Shown here: one piece after another, positions 1-11,597 of the stretch
Position numbering within the stretch: the stretch's first letter is position 1
Layout: each line of letters starts with the position of its first letter
Assembly: GCA_037043455.1 (NCBI GenBank)
Contig: JAWPHD010008289.1
Location: 1-64,000, forward strand
Direction of reading: 5' to 3'
Length of the DNA stretch: 64,000 bases
DNA from: Cyrtodaria siliqua
Lineage: Eukaryota > Mollusca > Bivalvia > Adapedonta > Hiatellidae
The notes under the pieces: model-generated
The model's input: only the letters and a program-made list of their open reading frames with translations
Databases searched by the model: none
What the model was told of the DNA's origin: nothing
Position numbers and translations under genes: made by a program

Positions 1-1140
1 ATATATATCTTATTTTTTAATTTCACACGGATCACAAACACGTTACTGGATTCTAGCGCATGACTCAGACACTTCTGTAAACAAATAATGGGGCTAAAAC
101 AACAGATGTGGTTATATTGGGACAGTGATAGAGGGAGCTAATAAATAAAAATTATGAAGTATGTTACGGATAAACGCGGGGCAGAGGTGTTAGCTCCAAA
201 CTACAGTGCATTATCCACTGAGCCACCGAGTACATATTCAGTACTATATCTCTCAAATTATGTAGAAATCTATACATTCTGCAATGTTTTTCAAATCAGC
301 TATTCCCATTTCCTCTGCGTCACACTTGACTCCTACTTTTTATTATTAACAATGGAAATTTACCATGTTTACCAATTTAAACATTAATATTAATTAAATT
401 GTATTCGTATGATACTGTCTTTTAATATTTTGTATAATCAAATCTCGTATTTCTCGTAGGTTCTGTTTTTCCTTTTCCGGTTTTCTCTTATTTCCATTAT
501 GACTAATGCTGTTTTCATTTATTATGTAACCTGAGTGTATTCCCTGAACTTACAAATTATTTTTACGGAACAGAACATATATTTTATTTAACTTGTACAT
601 ATGTACATCGTCTTTTATGCATATATTAATACAATTGTTCATACATAAGTATAAGTCACGTGATTTTGCAAATCGATCATTTTATATCAGCGATATTTTT
701 ACAACACTGTATAATAAAAAATATTTATGTTTCATTCTTCCGGTATGTATATTGTGAAAATATCTAATTACTGAAGTCTCTAATTAAATCGCAGTGAGCG
801 TGTACACACTACGCGATCTATGGATTAAACAATTAGGGATTGTCGATGTCGGGTGCTTATGGCAATAAAACAGTTATTGCATATCCAAAACCCGGCTAAT
901 TAAACGATGCATCTAGTCTGGGCTCTATATGTCATATATTAACTCGATGGTGGCATGAATATAAATGACAGGCGAATGCATGGGGTTTGCACGTAGGAAT
1001 TAACATAATTATTAAGCATCAACTTTTGTTTCTAATTAATATAAATATTAATTAGTTTGTTTCATTTCTGCATCAATCAATCACTCTTAAATCAACGATC
1101 GTAGAAGAGAATTATCTAATTATACTGTACTTTTTTTAAT
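1..1140. other. AT-rich non-coding DNA
   Basis: No supported gene. AT-rich sequence with short, unconvincing open frames and no repeat that I can match elsewhere in the window. Confidence 0.6.
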
Positions 1141-1147
1141 TGGTCAA

Positions 1148-1375
1148 ACGCAAAAAAAAACAAAAACTCAAAAACGCGTTTGGAAACTCTGCGCATGCGC
1201 TCTACGCGCGTTTGGAAACTATGCGCATGCGCACTACGCGCGTTTGGAAACGCCCGTTTCAGAGCGTTTGGAAACGGAAAAAACTCTGAGCATGCGCACT
1301 TTAAGCATTTGCAAACCCGTTTTCGGTCGTTTTCCGTTTTTAAACGACAAACGAACGACAAACTGGTTTGAAACG
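1148..1375. repeat. Short GC-rich repeat with 'TGCGCATGCGC' palindromes
   Basis: Several imperfect copies of a ~31-bp unit built on 'CGCGTTTGGAAAC' alternate with the palindrome TGCGCATGCGC (1190-1200 and 1222-1232, plus a weaker GAGCATGCGCAC). The palindrome equals the NRF1 binding consensus. Related 'AAACG' motifs in both orientations flank it, which suggests a small hairpin-forming element. The open frames on both strands here are products of the palindromy, not genes. Confidence 0.5.
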
Positions 1376-2300
1376 GTAGATAAACAGTAAAACTCGGTAA
1401 TAAAACGATTCGTTAGCTGTACCCCTATTATCTATACTACTATTGAACCCTCAGGATGCTTAATGCGATCTGAAAATATCTTTATTTAGGTACTAGTTTA
1501 CTTAGAAAAGTTCAAATGTACTGAACCCACAGAAGCTGAAAGCATTCTATGTCGATCTGCGGTCAGACTGTCCAATTTGTGTGTAAGTAAAATGTGAATA
1601 ATTTGCTTAACACAGACTTCACCTTGATAAGATATAATCCCCGCTGAGAGTGTACCCACTTGATTAACATTCAAACGAAAGGTGTGGAACCTCTATCTTC
1701 AGAATATGCCGAAGCACTAAAGGTGTTTGGATGCAAATGCTGCATTAGTATAGATCAATATGTATAATTTGTAAAATCTAAGAAATACCTGATGCAAGAA
1801 TAATATTCATATGGGTAAAGAGACCTATAGTATACATCACAAATTCATTAATAGTATTTGCTATTGTTTAGCGTGATTATTAAAATGTCTGATGTATTCA
1901 GTATAAAGTCATTTTAGTAATGATAATATTATACCGCAATAGCAATCAAATAACCTCTCTGATAAGTAAATATATATATATCTATTATATATAGGAAACA
2001 AGACTAATTCGGTATATACAATATATGCGCTTTATATGAAACTGCATTACTCATTCATTATAAATAGGAAGGTAATCGCGTACTTTAAATATAGTATATA
2101 AAGAATAACTTCTGAATTCAAGGTTCGGAGTGAGATTCATTTCATTGTGAAATCTCAGATGTAAGAATGGGAATACGTACCATATTTCTTCCATGTTCAT
2201 GGTTTTGATATATTTCTTCCATATTCATGGTTTTGATTTCTCTACCGTAGTAGGATGTTTTGAGTTGTGTTATATTTGTATATATTTTGTTTTGGTATAT
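1376..2300. other. Non-coding DNA
   Basis: No gene seen. A 34-bp direct duplication ('ATTTCTTCCAT.TTCATGGTTTTGAT') sits at about 2185-2237. Confidence 0.5.
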
Positions 2301-2309
2301 AGTGTTAAC

Positions 2310-4330
2310 GATAGACGCACGAGAATTTACTTTACTATGGTATAGTTTTACAGGTTGGATGCCGGTCTTTGTAATTGGTTTATTATGTAGTTGTTAGCCC
2401 GGAGTCATTAACTTTTTTTAATAAGGAAATTAGTATTTCTAATTCATTATCCATGTCCGGTTGTACCTGTATTCCTGGGTGTAATTTTGCCTGGACTAAG
2501 TTATCACTGAGATTTTCCTCCGTCTATATGCTATCATAGATTTTTCAGGGAAGATACCTCGAAGTGTTTCGTTTTTATCTAGTATGTGTCAATTATTTTA
2601 AACTTAATCCGTAAAGGGTGTAATGAATACCAACGGTGCGCAATTGCTTGCATTTTCATTTGTTTCCTGTAAGTGTGTATTACGTTTTCAGTGATCTACC
2701 TGTGTACATGTAAATGTGTCGAATTCCTCATTACTATATCTCCGTAGTAGGAATTTGTTTTAAAATAAGGGTGCTCTTGTTAAGAAATCCTCCTGGTTCA
2801 TGGATGCGCGTATGAATCTAAAGAGTTTACCCTTTATTAGACACAAAAATAGTTTTCGGATGTGATGATTGCCTGTGAATATGTTGAAATTGGTCACTGG
2901 GTTTCACGTATGGTTTGAAGTCTAGTATATTTTCTTTTTTTAATAGGCGACCTTTAAATATAGATATAAAAATCGAACAGAAAAAATAGCATTTAAGGAC
3001 GACAGTCAGCCACAAACACACATAAAAAAGAAAGACTTTAAAGATGAATTAAATAAAAGGCCAAATAAGACATCACAAACACAAAATAGTTGACAATAGA
3101 TGACAGTGTCTAAAGATGACAGTGTCTAGGAAGATTCCCTCGCACATTGATATGTTATATTTAAATTTAAGAGTGGGTTGGAGCTGATTTGCTTTATTTA
3201 GAAATGAGCGTGCCTTTGTTTCATTTCCTAGATACAATGCAAACACATCGTCCCTAAAGGGTAACCAAGTGTGTATCTTGTTTTCAGCTGAGGCTAACTC
3301 TTTTTTTCTAAGCAACACCACGCGATTGGTAGCAGTTTTTACCATTGAATTTAAAGTTATTGCATCGGATTGCTAGTTCAAGAAGCTTGACAAATGATTC
3401 TGTTGAGGGTCATTTTATCCCATTTACATGATTGTGATTGGTGTCATTTTCATTTGTTTTACGAACCGCTTCTATAGCTTCATTGTGTATAATAGTTGCA
3501 TACATATTTTCATAGTCGAGAGTGATAATTAGTGCTTCCTGTGGGATGTTAATTTGTGCTACCTTTCTGATCAGATCCGACGTATCCTTGAGGTATGTGT
3601 CTTGTTCGAAACAACAGTTGTAAAAACTGATCAACACATTTTGAGATCCGCTCCACTGGAAAATTATTGGCAGAGATATTGCGTCTCGCCTTTGTCGATG
3701 GATTCGCTTCTTTCTTATCGAGTAGAACAGATATAATCCTGTTAACCTTTTGGGATATTTCGGGTGTAATGTCATTTTCTATTTAAATGTAATGCTCACA
3801 TGAGTTTAATTGCCACATACCCTATTTAGTGTATTGTTCTCTATGAATAATCACCATGGAGTTTTCCTTGTCACTTTCCTTAATAATAAGGTTTTTGTCT
3901 TCAGTCTTTTTAAGGCCTTGTTTATTTTTTTTGAAAAGTTACCTTTCATGTATTTGTAAACATTTTAATTTCTCTTTTTCAACATGTCTTTTTTTCTCCT
4001 GCATATTGGCTAGCTCAACTTTCGTTGCAGTAATAGTTTTCTAAGGTAACACTTCCGGAACGTACATTTGGTCTCCCTTTTTTACATGTAAACGGAGTGC
4101 GCTTGTGGACTATAATTTATTTTTTTCGTGTATCCAAAGTCTAATTCTCATTAGTTTATCAAAATCTTCGATGTCCTTTATTAACTCTAATGTTCTAGGT
4201 AGTTCCGGCGTCGTTACAAATTTGAGGTTTTTACTTAGCACCAGGATTTCCCCATCGGTTAGTATAGTATTGAATAGGTTTGTTATGTAGGTTTTCATAG
4301 CCTGACTCTGCCTTTTTAAAAAAGGTGTTC
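2310..4330 (-). pseudogene. Decayed reverse transcriptase, 'family B' (Penelope-like in appearance)
   Basis: Read on the minus strand from 4330 to about 2310 in several broken frames. In order: an N-terminal block ('TDGEILVLSKNLKF', ~4260-4210) typical of such RTs; 'ALIITLDYENMYATI' (RT motif A, ~3540-3490); 'WLPFRDDVFALYLG' (catalytic xxDD, ~3265-3220); 'HPKTIF' (~2845); and a C-terminal 'FPEKSMIAYRRRK' (~2545-2505). The tract 2956-3095 is a foreign insertion (see separate entry). Many stops and frameshifts; no endonuclease domain recognised. Family assignment (Penelope-like) is inference from motif style. Confidence 0.7.
2956..3095 (-). mobile_element. Tail-only copy of RT family A inserted in the family-B RT
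   Basis: Minus-strand match to the 3' terminal ~140 bp of RT family A (the 'GGCAGTCAACCACAAAACACA...CATCACAAACACAAAA' tail ending in TATAAAAATCG). The interrupted RT reads FLDTVI before it and FKGR after it, so the insertion lies inside the coding frame. 'GATGACAGTGTCT' is present twice at 3098-3128, which could be part of a target duplication. Confidence 0.65.
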
Positions 4331-4424
4331 TTTCTTTTGTTACGATTTCTATATATACGGTTGAGATACTACTGTTTTTCCTTTTAATGTATTGTGTATA
4401 AGTTCAATCGTACATACTTTAGAG

Positions 4425-4525
4425 CAACACCGAATGTACCCATGTACAGTCTCAATCACACCGAGACTGCAATATTTCGTATGGTCGTGCTCGGCCGTTT
4501 TCAAAGGTCCATTATTATACTCTTG
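4425..4525 (+). repeat. Dispersed hairpin repeat H1, partial copy
   Basis: Contains the H1 hallmark 'GTCTCAATC...ACCGAGACTGC' hairpin followed by 'ATTTCGTATG..CGTGCTCGGCCGTTT.CAAAGGTCCATTA'. Other copies lie at 5785-5930, 8245-8385, 31640-31690 (-), 58452-58600 (-) and 59085-59235 (-). Confidence 0.6.
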
Positions 4526-4644
4526 ATGATCCCAAAGGACCAGTAAATAATAACACTACTGAATTGTAGTCGGGGCAACTGTTTACGGCCGCCATACAGC
4601 ACTAAACAGACGCTAGCGTGCATGTCAATAAAAACTCTAAATAT

Positions 4645-4695
4645 TATCCCTTGGAAGCAACAAACACAAACAAGAGAGAAAAGTAGTAGCCTCTT
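4645..4695 (+). repeat. Fragment of dispersed repeat H2
   Basis: 'CCCTTGGAAGCAACAAACACAAACAAGAGA.AAAAGTAG' matches the start of the H2 repeat at 61910. Confidence 0.5.
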
Positions 4696-4727
4696 TACAA
4701 TGGGACCCTATGGAAAATTAATTGTGG

Positions 4728-5250
4728 TGTGAGACGTTGAGTACCTTCTTTGTGGCTTTCTAGGCTGTTGTATTTTAGTTTTTGTATTTATATATATATA
4801 CGAGCATGTTTGGCTGTTGACCCTATGATGACGTCTGCCTAAAGACCAAAAGGGCGGTGACGTTTGATGTTTGTCTGCAGTCTTGTCTTGTCGTGCCCTC
4901 AATGGTTTATCTTTTTTCGCTCTGGCTTCTGACAAGTCATTGAGTACCTTCTTTTTTGTTTTCTAGGCTATTGTGTTTTTGTATTTATATGTACACGAGT
5001 ATCTTTGTGCTTTACTTATATTGCCTATTAATGCTGCCTTGTTGGTTAGAGGATAGTTCATGGCGGGGATTATTAATTTACACGGTCCTGTTTTATTGGA
5101 ATGACTTTGGGGTAACTGTGAGGTTTGTGCACCCTAAAACCTGGTTTAAACCCCACAGTGGCCTTTTGTGCCACTGACCGTTCCAAGGCGGTAACCCTAT
5201 TGTCAACCCTTCTTGTATTGTGATGTCATATGTCTTTATTCTTTATTAAC
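4728..5250 (+). mobile_element. Tail copy of RT family A
   Basis: Plus-strand copy of the non-coding 3' region of RT family A: 'GTCGTGCCCT.AATGGTTTAT', 'TGCTGCCTTGTTGGTTAGAG', 'CACTGACCGTTCCAAGGCGGTA'. The block 'TTGAGTACCTTCTTT.TGG.TTTCTAGGCT.TTGT' occurs twice (4738 and 4940), so the copy is rearranged or two fragments are joined. Confidence 0.7.
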
Positions 5251-5504
5251 ATTTCCCTTCATTTTTGTCGTTTTGCGTATGTTTGGGTTTACTGTGTTCT
5301 GTGAAAGCTGGATTTCCTGTTAGAATTTTACACATATATTGTATATACTTTCCAGTGATATATTGTATTTTATTATTAAAATAAAACCTTATATTTTCAT
5401 TGTTTATATTTCACATGGCCTGGTTTTGATCATCCCTGCAATGTTGTGTTGAAATCCGACAAGAGATTCAGAAAAAATAGTACGGACAAAGTTTGTGTTA
5501 AAAC

Positions 5505-6700
5505 ATTTAAAGGGCCATAACTCCGCCAATAATCATTGAACCAAAACACGGTGACGATATGCATAAGTAGATTTAGGACTTATCAAGCATGCATAGTTTC
5601 ATTAAAATCAGGCCAAACAAAGGCCCTTTCGTCTTAATGGGGGAAAATACAGTACTTTTAACTAAATCAAGGGACCATACGCCACTGGACATGGGAGTGT
5701 AATAAGTATAAAGATCGCTATGTCCACCACCATATGCATGCTATCTTCGGGATGGTTAAAATTCAATACTATTGAGTTTATGAAGATTGAGTTCTGCTCA
5801 ACTCGGGGCTAGGGGGCGTGAGTGGTAGCAAGCATATTTCACTACCGTTCATGAACAGTCTCAATCAAACCGAGACTGCACTATTTCGTGTGTATCGTTT
5901 TCGGCCATTTCCAAAAGTCCACTCTCATACTCTTGTAATTGCAGTATTACTAACCCAGTCTGGCTGGTTTTCAAACAGTGTTCAAGCTTTCATTGATATC
6001 AACAATCTGGTAAAGTTTTGGAAAAGATCCGATGAAAAATGAAAGAAATATCGTGTTAACGAGGCCAAATTATAGCTTATTCTAGAAATTCAAGGGCCAT
6101 AAGTCCTGTGTAAATTGTCCGATTTAGCTGGTTTTTGAACCCGTTCAAGATTTCTTTGTTGTTAACAATATGTGCATGTTTGGTAATTATCAAATAATAA
6201 ATGAAGGTGCTAGAGTGTTCAAAGCGCAGAATATGGATTTTCAGAATATCAAGGGCCATAACTCTGCTGTTACTAATCCGATTTGGCTGGCTTTCGAACT
6301 TGTTCGAGCTTTCATTGATATTACATTCTGTGTAAGTTTGGTTTGTTCACACAGAAAATGGCATTATTTTTAGCAAAAACACGGGCGTAAAGGGTCCGTT
6401 CTGATTGTTTTTTCAAACTCGTTCAAAATTATATTGCTATTAACAATCTATGCAAGCCTGGTAAAGATCAAATAATAAAGGAAGATACTAGAGTGTTCAT
6501 AAGGCAAAACATGGGATTTTAAGATCGCATAAAAAATGAAGGAGCTGGCGTTTCACAAGGCAATATAGCATTGTTCGTTAATTCAAGGGCATTAACTGTG
6601 GTGCTACTAATTCGATCTGGCCGGTTACAAACTAATCCGAGCTCTCATTGATATAAAGGTATACAGATTTTGTCCAGGTTTGGTTAATATCACAAAAGAA
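5505..6700 (+). repeat. Degenerate tandem 'GGGCCATAACTC' repeat
   Basis: Imperfect copies, about 160-180 bp each, of a unit with 'CAAGGGCCATAACTCTG', 'CTAATCCGATTTGGCTGG', 'TTCGAGCTTTCATTGATAT' and 'AAATAATAAATGAAGG'. Copies begin near 5510, 6090, 6245 and 6580. I recall this as a common molluscan dispersed or tandem repeat; no protein is encoded. An H1 repeat copy lies inside (5785-5930). Confidence 0.65.
5785..5930 (+). repeat. Dispersed hairpin repeat H1
   Basis: Near-complete H1 copy: 'GCTCAACTCGGGGCTAGGGG' then 'CATGAACAGTCTCAATC' with the 'ACCGAGACTG' hairpin partner, ending 'TCATACTC'. Confidence 0.65.
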
Positions 6701-7275
6701 ATGGTGTAGGTTAACGTCCACTAGCTCTATATAATGGGTATCGTAGCTTTAAATACCCGAATTTTCCATGATCGGGTGAACATTAAATGACAAAAATGAC
6801 TCGTCTAAAAAAGAGAAATTGAATATAAGGTCTTCAGTTTTAAGTAATTGAGACGGCGGATAAGGCTTACCCATAAGGCGTTATTTAGTGGAAACCAAAC
6901 CGCGAATGACAAACTTGTCCAGTGCCGGGGTTGAAACTTAAACGCCAAATCCTAGGATATAGAGATACATACCTCTGTCAGCTCCCTGGCATAGGAATAT
7001 CTTATAGCAACCTTAATCTTTCATCTTATCTCACTCTGAGGTTGCTGTCACAATTTAAGATGATGTAAACTCTTTTCATTTCATTTATATAACTATCACG
7101 TGATAAATTTTACCAGGTGTTATAAATTATCGGAAATTAATAAAATATATTTATATGCGTGCGGCTTTACAATTTTCAAATCTGTTTCGCTCGCTTCAGC
7201 TTCGTCAATCCAATAACAAATTTACTCTGAGATGTCCGTATATATCCGATAAGAACGTTATCCCCGAATGAGTTG
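6700..7275 (+). other. Upstream region of the opsin gene
   Basis: No repeat or gene recognised. Any opsin promoter and 5' UTR would lie here, but no convincing TATA box or initiator can be defined by eye. Confidence 0.3.
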
Positions 7276-7618
7276 ATGGCAGAAACACGTTTTAATATTA
7301 GTGGCGATAAAATGTACAATGCGTGCGCGTTGACAACTAATGCAACATGCCGTCAGTTAAGACCTGCAGAAATCAGATCATATGTAATTCATGAAGGGTT
7401 GTATATAGTATTTTGTGCACTTCTGATGGTAATAATTATTGCAGGACTCGTGCAGAATACTTTGACAATTTATGTGTTTGCCAAAGAACGGCTTCTTCGG
7501 AAAGTTCATAATGTGTTTATAGTAAGTTTGGCTATAGGTGACGTATCGATGTGTGTCTTTGGGGTGTGGATGGTGGTTGTAGCGGCGATATTCAGAAACT
7601 GGATTTTTGGTAGTCCAG
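7276..7618 (+). CDS. Opsin exon 1 (N-terminus, TM1, TM2)
   Basis: Encodes residues 1-114 plus one base. The start is the ATG at 7276; another ATG lies in frame 13 codons on (7312). The extracellular tail has two N-glycosylation sequons (Asn7-Ile-Ser, Asn22-Ala-Thr). TM1 spans about 43-67 with the conserved Asn61, and TM2 about 78-102 with Asp89 in the 'LAIGD' motif. The donor is CAG|GTGGGT. The exon ends just before the TM3 cysteine, leaving phase 1. A further upstream non-coding exon cannot be excluded. Confidence 0.9.
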
Positions 7619-8240
7619 GTGGGTAGAAGTTCATACTATATATAAAACGTATATTTCCCGTTTTGTTTAAGCTTGCAATGAAACAGTGGATATTAGCAGT
7701 TTAATATAAGTAATATCCATAATGCAGGATGCAGAATTTTAGTTCTTTACAGTAGGATGCCATGAATATATTTAAATGTTAAAAAATATATGACAATAGC
7801 TGATGAACTCATTTCATTTAAAAATGAAAAGTAGTTGAAAATAAAAAACACAAAAAGAAAACGGTCAAATATTTTAGTAAATCTAACCCTTTAAGGATAG
7901 TAGTTTGCTGCGTCAAAACTACCTTCAAAGAGGTCCTATATATAGGACCTTAAACGCATTCTCATTCTAAATAAGATTATGTATTTATACATTATTTTAA
8001 TTTTAAGGAACTCTTTGAAGAGATATACTGCATTTGAAAAGAATTCAGCACGTGTTTCATGAATATTGTATGGAAAGGGGACTAGTTTAAAATCCTTTTT
8101 ATCACATGACATTAGAGTCTTATGTGTAAAACTAATATAGATTGATATAAAACCGCCAGGTCGTCAGACCAAGTTAAAACCAAAACGTTGCGTCTTGTCT
8201 AAAATGTCATAGCTTCATGTCCTAAATAACGTTAGATGTA
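7619..8240 (+). other. Opsin intron 1, start
   Basis: AT-rich intronic DNA with no repeat that I can match. Confidence 0.5.
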
Positions 8241-8244
8241 ATGA

Positions 8245-8390
8245 AATTCGCTCAACCCGGGGCTAGAGGGCGTGAGCGGTAGCTAGCATATTTCACTACC
8301 ACTCATGAACAGTCTCAATCGAACCGAGACTGCAATATTTCGTATGTGTCGTGCTCGGCCGTTTCCAAAGGTCCATTATCATACTCTTTT
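8245..8390 (+). repeat. Dispersed hairpin repeat H1
   Basis: The best H1 copy: 'GCTCAACCCGGGGCTAGAGG', 'GAACAGTCTCAATCGAACC', 'GAGACTGCAATATTTCGTA' and 'CTCGGCCGTTTCCAAAGGT'. The inverted 'CAGTCTC / GAGACTG' would form a hairpin. Confidence 0.7.
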
Positions 8391-8475
8391 TTTATCTTCT
8401 TAAAAGTGCATTTTACGCCGACCTTTAAATAATTACAGACTTTTATAATGTTACTTATTTATTAGGAGATGTTGG

Positions 8476-9085
8476 TAAATACAAATATAGATATAAAAAT
8501 CGAACAGGAAAAGTAGCATTCAAAGACACACAGAAACAAAGAACAACTTTAAAGATGAATAAAAGGTCAAATAAGACATCACAAACACAGAAGTGTTTAC
8601 AATTGGGCTACCGCCTTGGTACGGTCAGTGGCAAAAAAAAGACCGCTTGGGGTTTAAACCACGTTCTAGAGAGCACCACACCTCACACTTACCCTACTGT
8701 CATCCCAAAAAAACGGGACAGTGTAAATAAAGAAAACCTGCCATGAACTATTCTCTAACCAAAATTAGTATGCAATATAAGCAGAACAAAAAGATGATCG
8801 TGTATATATAAATACAAAAACCCAATAGCCTAGAAAGCCAAAAAGAAGGTACTCAGTAACTTGGCAGAAGCCAGAACAACAAGAGAAGAAAACATTGAGG
8901 GCACAACAAGACCAAATTGCAGACAAACTTCAAACGTCACCGTCTTTTTGGGCTATAGGTAGACGTCATAGGGTCCACTGACTGTCCTGTCATCGCACAA
9001 TTAAAGAGAAAAGCATGGTGGCGAACTGTAAATGGGTCCACCACCAACCATGCAGTGCCACTACGTGGTCCGATTATTCTTATTC
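8476..9085 (-). mobile_element. Tail copy of RT family A
   Basis: Minus-strand copy of the family-A 3' region, ending in TATAAAAATCG at 8496. It includes the 'ACGTTCTAGAG.GCACCA' and 'AGGTACTCA.T.ACTTGGCAGAAGCCAGA' blocks and the 'CATAGGGTCCAC' block. It ends 5' near 9085. No coding sequence is retained. Confidence 0.7.
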
Positions 9086-9840
9086 TTCATACCCCCATCC
9101 AACCCCTTCTCAAGAAGAGAAATCGGGCTTGGCTCGGGTATGAAATAAAACCCGAATTTCAGCTTAAAAGGTTGCATATTGTGAAAATTGAAACATTAAA
9201 TAGTTAATTTTAAGCAAGTTAACGCATTTTTGCAGTAAATCATGTTTTTAAACGTGTTTTATTTTCGAAATATCCGTTATCAAATCCGGGTAATATAAAT
9301 TTTCCCATCGCTTAATGGAATAAAGGCGGGACACACGTAATGGCGTTGGTTTAAACATATTTTATTTCACAAGCTTTTTACAACATAATATTTGTACACA
9401 ATAGAAGAAAAAGGATTAGAACGAAAGTAAGATACTTATGATGTTCTTCTCCTAGGTATGATATTAACTGTACACAGTTGATGGCATAGTAAACAGCAAT
9501 AATTAGATATTTTCACAATATACATTCTGGAAGTATGAGAACTTAAATTACTTAAGTGTAAGTTTTTTGTATATACATATTCTAGAATAATGCTTAGATA
9601 TAATTGAAATAATAAAAAGTAACAAAAAGGAAAAAATAGAAAGTAACTTGAAAAATGCGAAATTCAAACAGACAAAAAATTAAATGAATAGATTATGCAA
9701 ATACATTTAATTGTTATTAATATTTATTTATAAATCTCCAGTATAAATCAATTTTTTGAAAATAATCAGGGAATTTGGGGTGACACAGGGAAAGGGGGTG
9801 TAGTTGATTTGGGAATTCAACAAAAGAACAAATCGATCTA
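9086..9840. other. Non-coding DNA; 3' region of the LINE
   Basis: The part next to 9840 is presumably the 3' UTR of the minus-strand LINE. Its 3' terminus is not definable because no poly-A or simple-repeat tail is obvious. Confidence 0.4.
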
Positions 9841-11568
9841 CTAGTTAAAACGTTTTGAGTTTTTAATATAATTGTGTACCGCACTGAATATAAGAATATT
9901 TGTATCGTACGATACATTTTGATCTCCAAATAGAAGTGTTTTCAGTGTAATATTTGGAAGACGGGGTAATGAATTTACCAATACATTTCTAATATCAGTA
10001 TATTTATTGCACTTAAAGAAGAAGTGGTCACCGTTTTCAACACATCCGCATGTACAAATAGGCGATTCTACCATGTTTTTGGAAAACAGATCATTGTTAA
10101 GGGAACTGCAATTTAGACGCAGTCTAGTATGCAATATCTGTATGTTTCTTTCTCCGAAGAGATAGTGTTTAGGAGTTCTGTTTTGATTACTTTTAAGTGA
10201 GTTTTTGAAGGAAATAACTGTTTCGGCGTGCCTTGATTCTTCGGTTAAGTTATTCCATTCGCGAATAACAGAGGGGAGAAAAGAATCATAGTAGTAGTTG
10301 GCTCGGGCGTTGACAGTTTGGATGTTTGAAGAGTTCCGTAAGTTATACCGTGATATATTACCTACAGGAGGAGGAACAAGCTCAGAGAGAAAATTGGGAG
10401 TTAAGTGGTTTGTCATTTTATAAAACATAACGAGTTTATGCTTACGGCGCCTATTTCCGAGGGTTTCCCATCCAGTTTCTTTGTATAGGTTGTCAATAGA
10501 GACAAGTTTCGTTGCTCCAGTTACTATCCGAGCGGCCTCATTTTGTATTTTGTCTAACTCATATTTTTCATATTGTGTGCAGTTATCAAAGAGAATATCT
10601 CCGTATTCTAAAATAGGTCTTATGAAGGACGTATATATAGTTTCTAAGGACACTCTATCTAGTTTGTATTTAAGTTTCCGCATAATGTTAATCCTCTGCC
10701 ATGCCTTTGATTTGATATATTCGATGTGCTTGTGCCAGGATAAATCATTTGACAAAAGGACGCCGAGGTGTTTATGATCATCGACTTCAGTTATTATCTG
10801 GTCATTCATAAAAACTGGTGGGTGGTTGATAAAATTGACTTTCCGTGAAATAAGAAGAGATTTAGTTTTGGATGGATTAAATTTGACAAGCCATCTATCT
10901 GCCCAATTTGATATTTTCAAGAGATCGGAATTCAGTGTATTCGCAGCAGATATCGGATTATCTGCAACAATAAACAAACCTGTATCGTCTGCAAAAAGAC
11001 GAATATTTGAATTGATGTCTATAACAATATCATTAATGTATAGAAGGAATAACAGTGGTCCCAAGATGGAGCCTTGGGGAACACCGGCTTTAATGTTATT
11101 CCAATCAGATTGGACACCTGGTAGGACAACGCGTTGTTTTCTATCTGTAAGATAGCTTTTGAACCATGTTAAGAGATTTCCTGTGATACCAACAGCCTTT
11201 AATTTTACAAGAAGTCCCTCGTGCCAAACACGATCAAAGGCTTTGCTAATATCACAAAAAATCGCCCTAATTTCCTTTCCAGAATCAAGAGCTTGACAGA
11301 AAAAGTTATATAAATACGCAAGCTGGTTAACTGTTGAGTCACCTGGAACAAAACCAGACTGCAGTGAAGTTAAAATGCTATTGGTTAGAAAGAAGTTGAA
11401 TACGTGTTTGAAAACGATTTTTTCCAAAACCTTTTCAACAGTACAGAGAAGTGCTATAGGTCTGTAGTTAGAAACAATTGATTGGTCGCCAGATTTGAAA
11501 ACTGAGCAAACGTGGGCTTCTTTCCAGGTAACCGGGACCATGCTATCGTTTAAGGAATGATTAAACAA
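9841..11568 (-). CDS. LINE reverse transcriptase part
   Basis: 575 codons as an open frame. RT motifs in order: 'SNYRPIALL', 'FCDISKAFDRV' (motif A, catalytic Asp), 'GVPQGSILGPLLFLLYIND' (motif B), 'IRLFADDTG' (catalytic F-A-D-D), 'KTKSLLIS' and 'HLGVLLS'. The C-terminus has a Cys-rich stretch 'CTCGCVENGDHFFFKC', typical of CR1/L2-like clades. The first ATG is arbitrary, because the true reading enters from the upstream frame through the frameshift. The catalytic residues are intact. Confidence 0.9.
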   Translation of the reverse strand: MFNHSLNDSMVPVTWKEAHVCSVFKSGDQSIVSNYRPIALLCTVEKVLEKIVFKHVFNFFLTNSILTSLQSGFVPGDSTVNQLAYLYNFFCQALDSGKEIRAIFCDISKAFDRVWHEGLLVKLKAVGITGNLLTWFKSYLTDRKQRVVLPGVQSDWNNIKAGVPQGSILGPLLFLLYINDIVIDINSNIRLFADDTGLFIVADNPISAANTLNSDLLKISNWADRWLVKFNPSKTKSLLISRKVNFINHPPVFMNDQIITEVDDHKHLGVLLSNDLSWHKHIEYIKSKAWQRINIMRKLKYKLDRVSLETIYTSFIRPILEYGDILFDNCTQYEKYELDKIQNEAARIVTGATKLVSIDNLYKETGWETLGNRRRKHKLVMFYKMTNHLTPNFLSELVPPPVGNISRYNLRNSSNIQTVNARANYYYDSFLPSVIREWNNLTEESRHAETVISFKNSLKSNQNRTPKHYLFGERNIQILHTRLRLNCSSLNNDLFSKNMVESPICTCGCVENGDHFFFKCNKYTDIRNVLVNSLPRLPNITLKTLLFGDQNVSYDTNILIFSAVHNYIKNSKRFN

Positions 11569-11597
11569 AGAACATAGAGGTTCTGATAGTTCGGTAG

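Noticed and set aside
1116..1371. Overlapping open frames on both strands, possible small protein
   Set aside because: They arise from the palindromic GC-rich repeat; no start context and no conserved domain.
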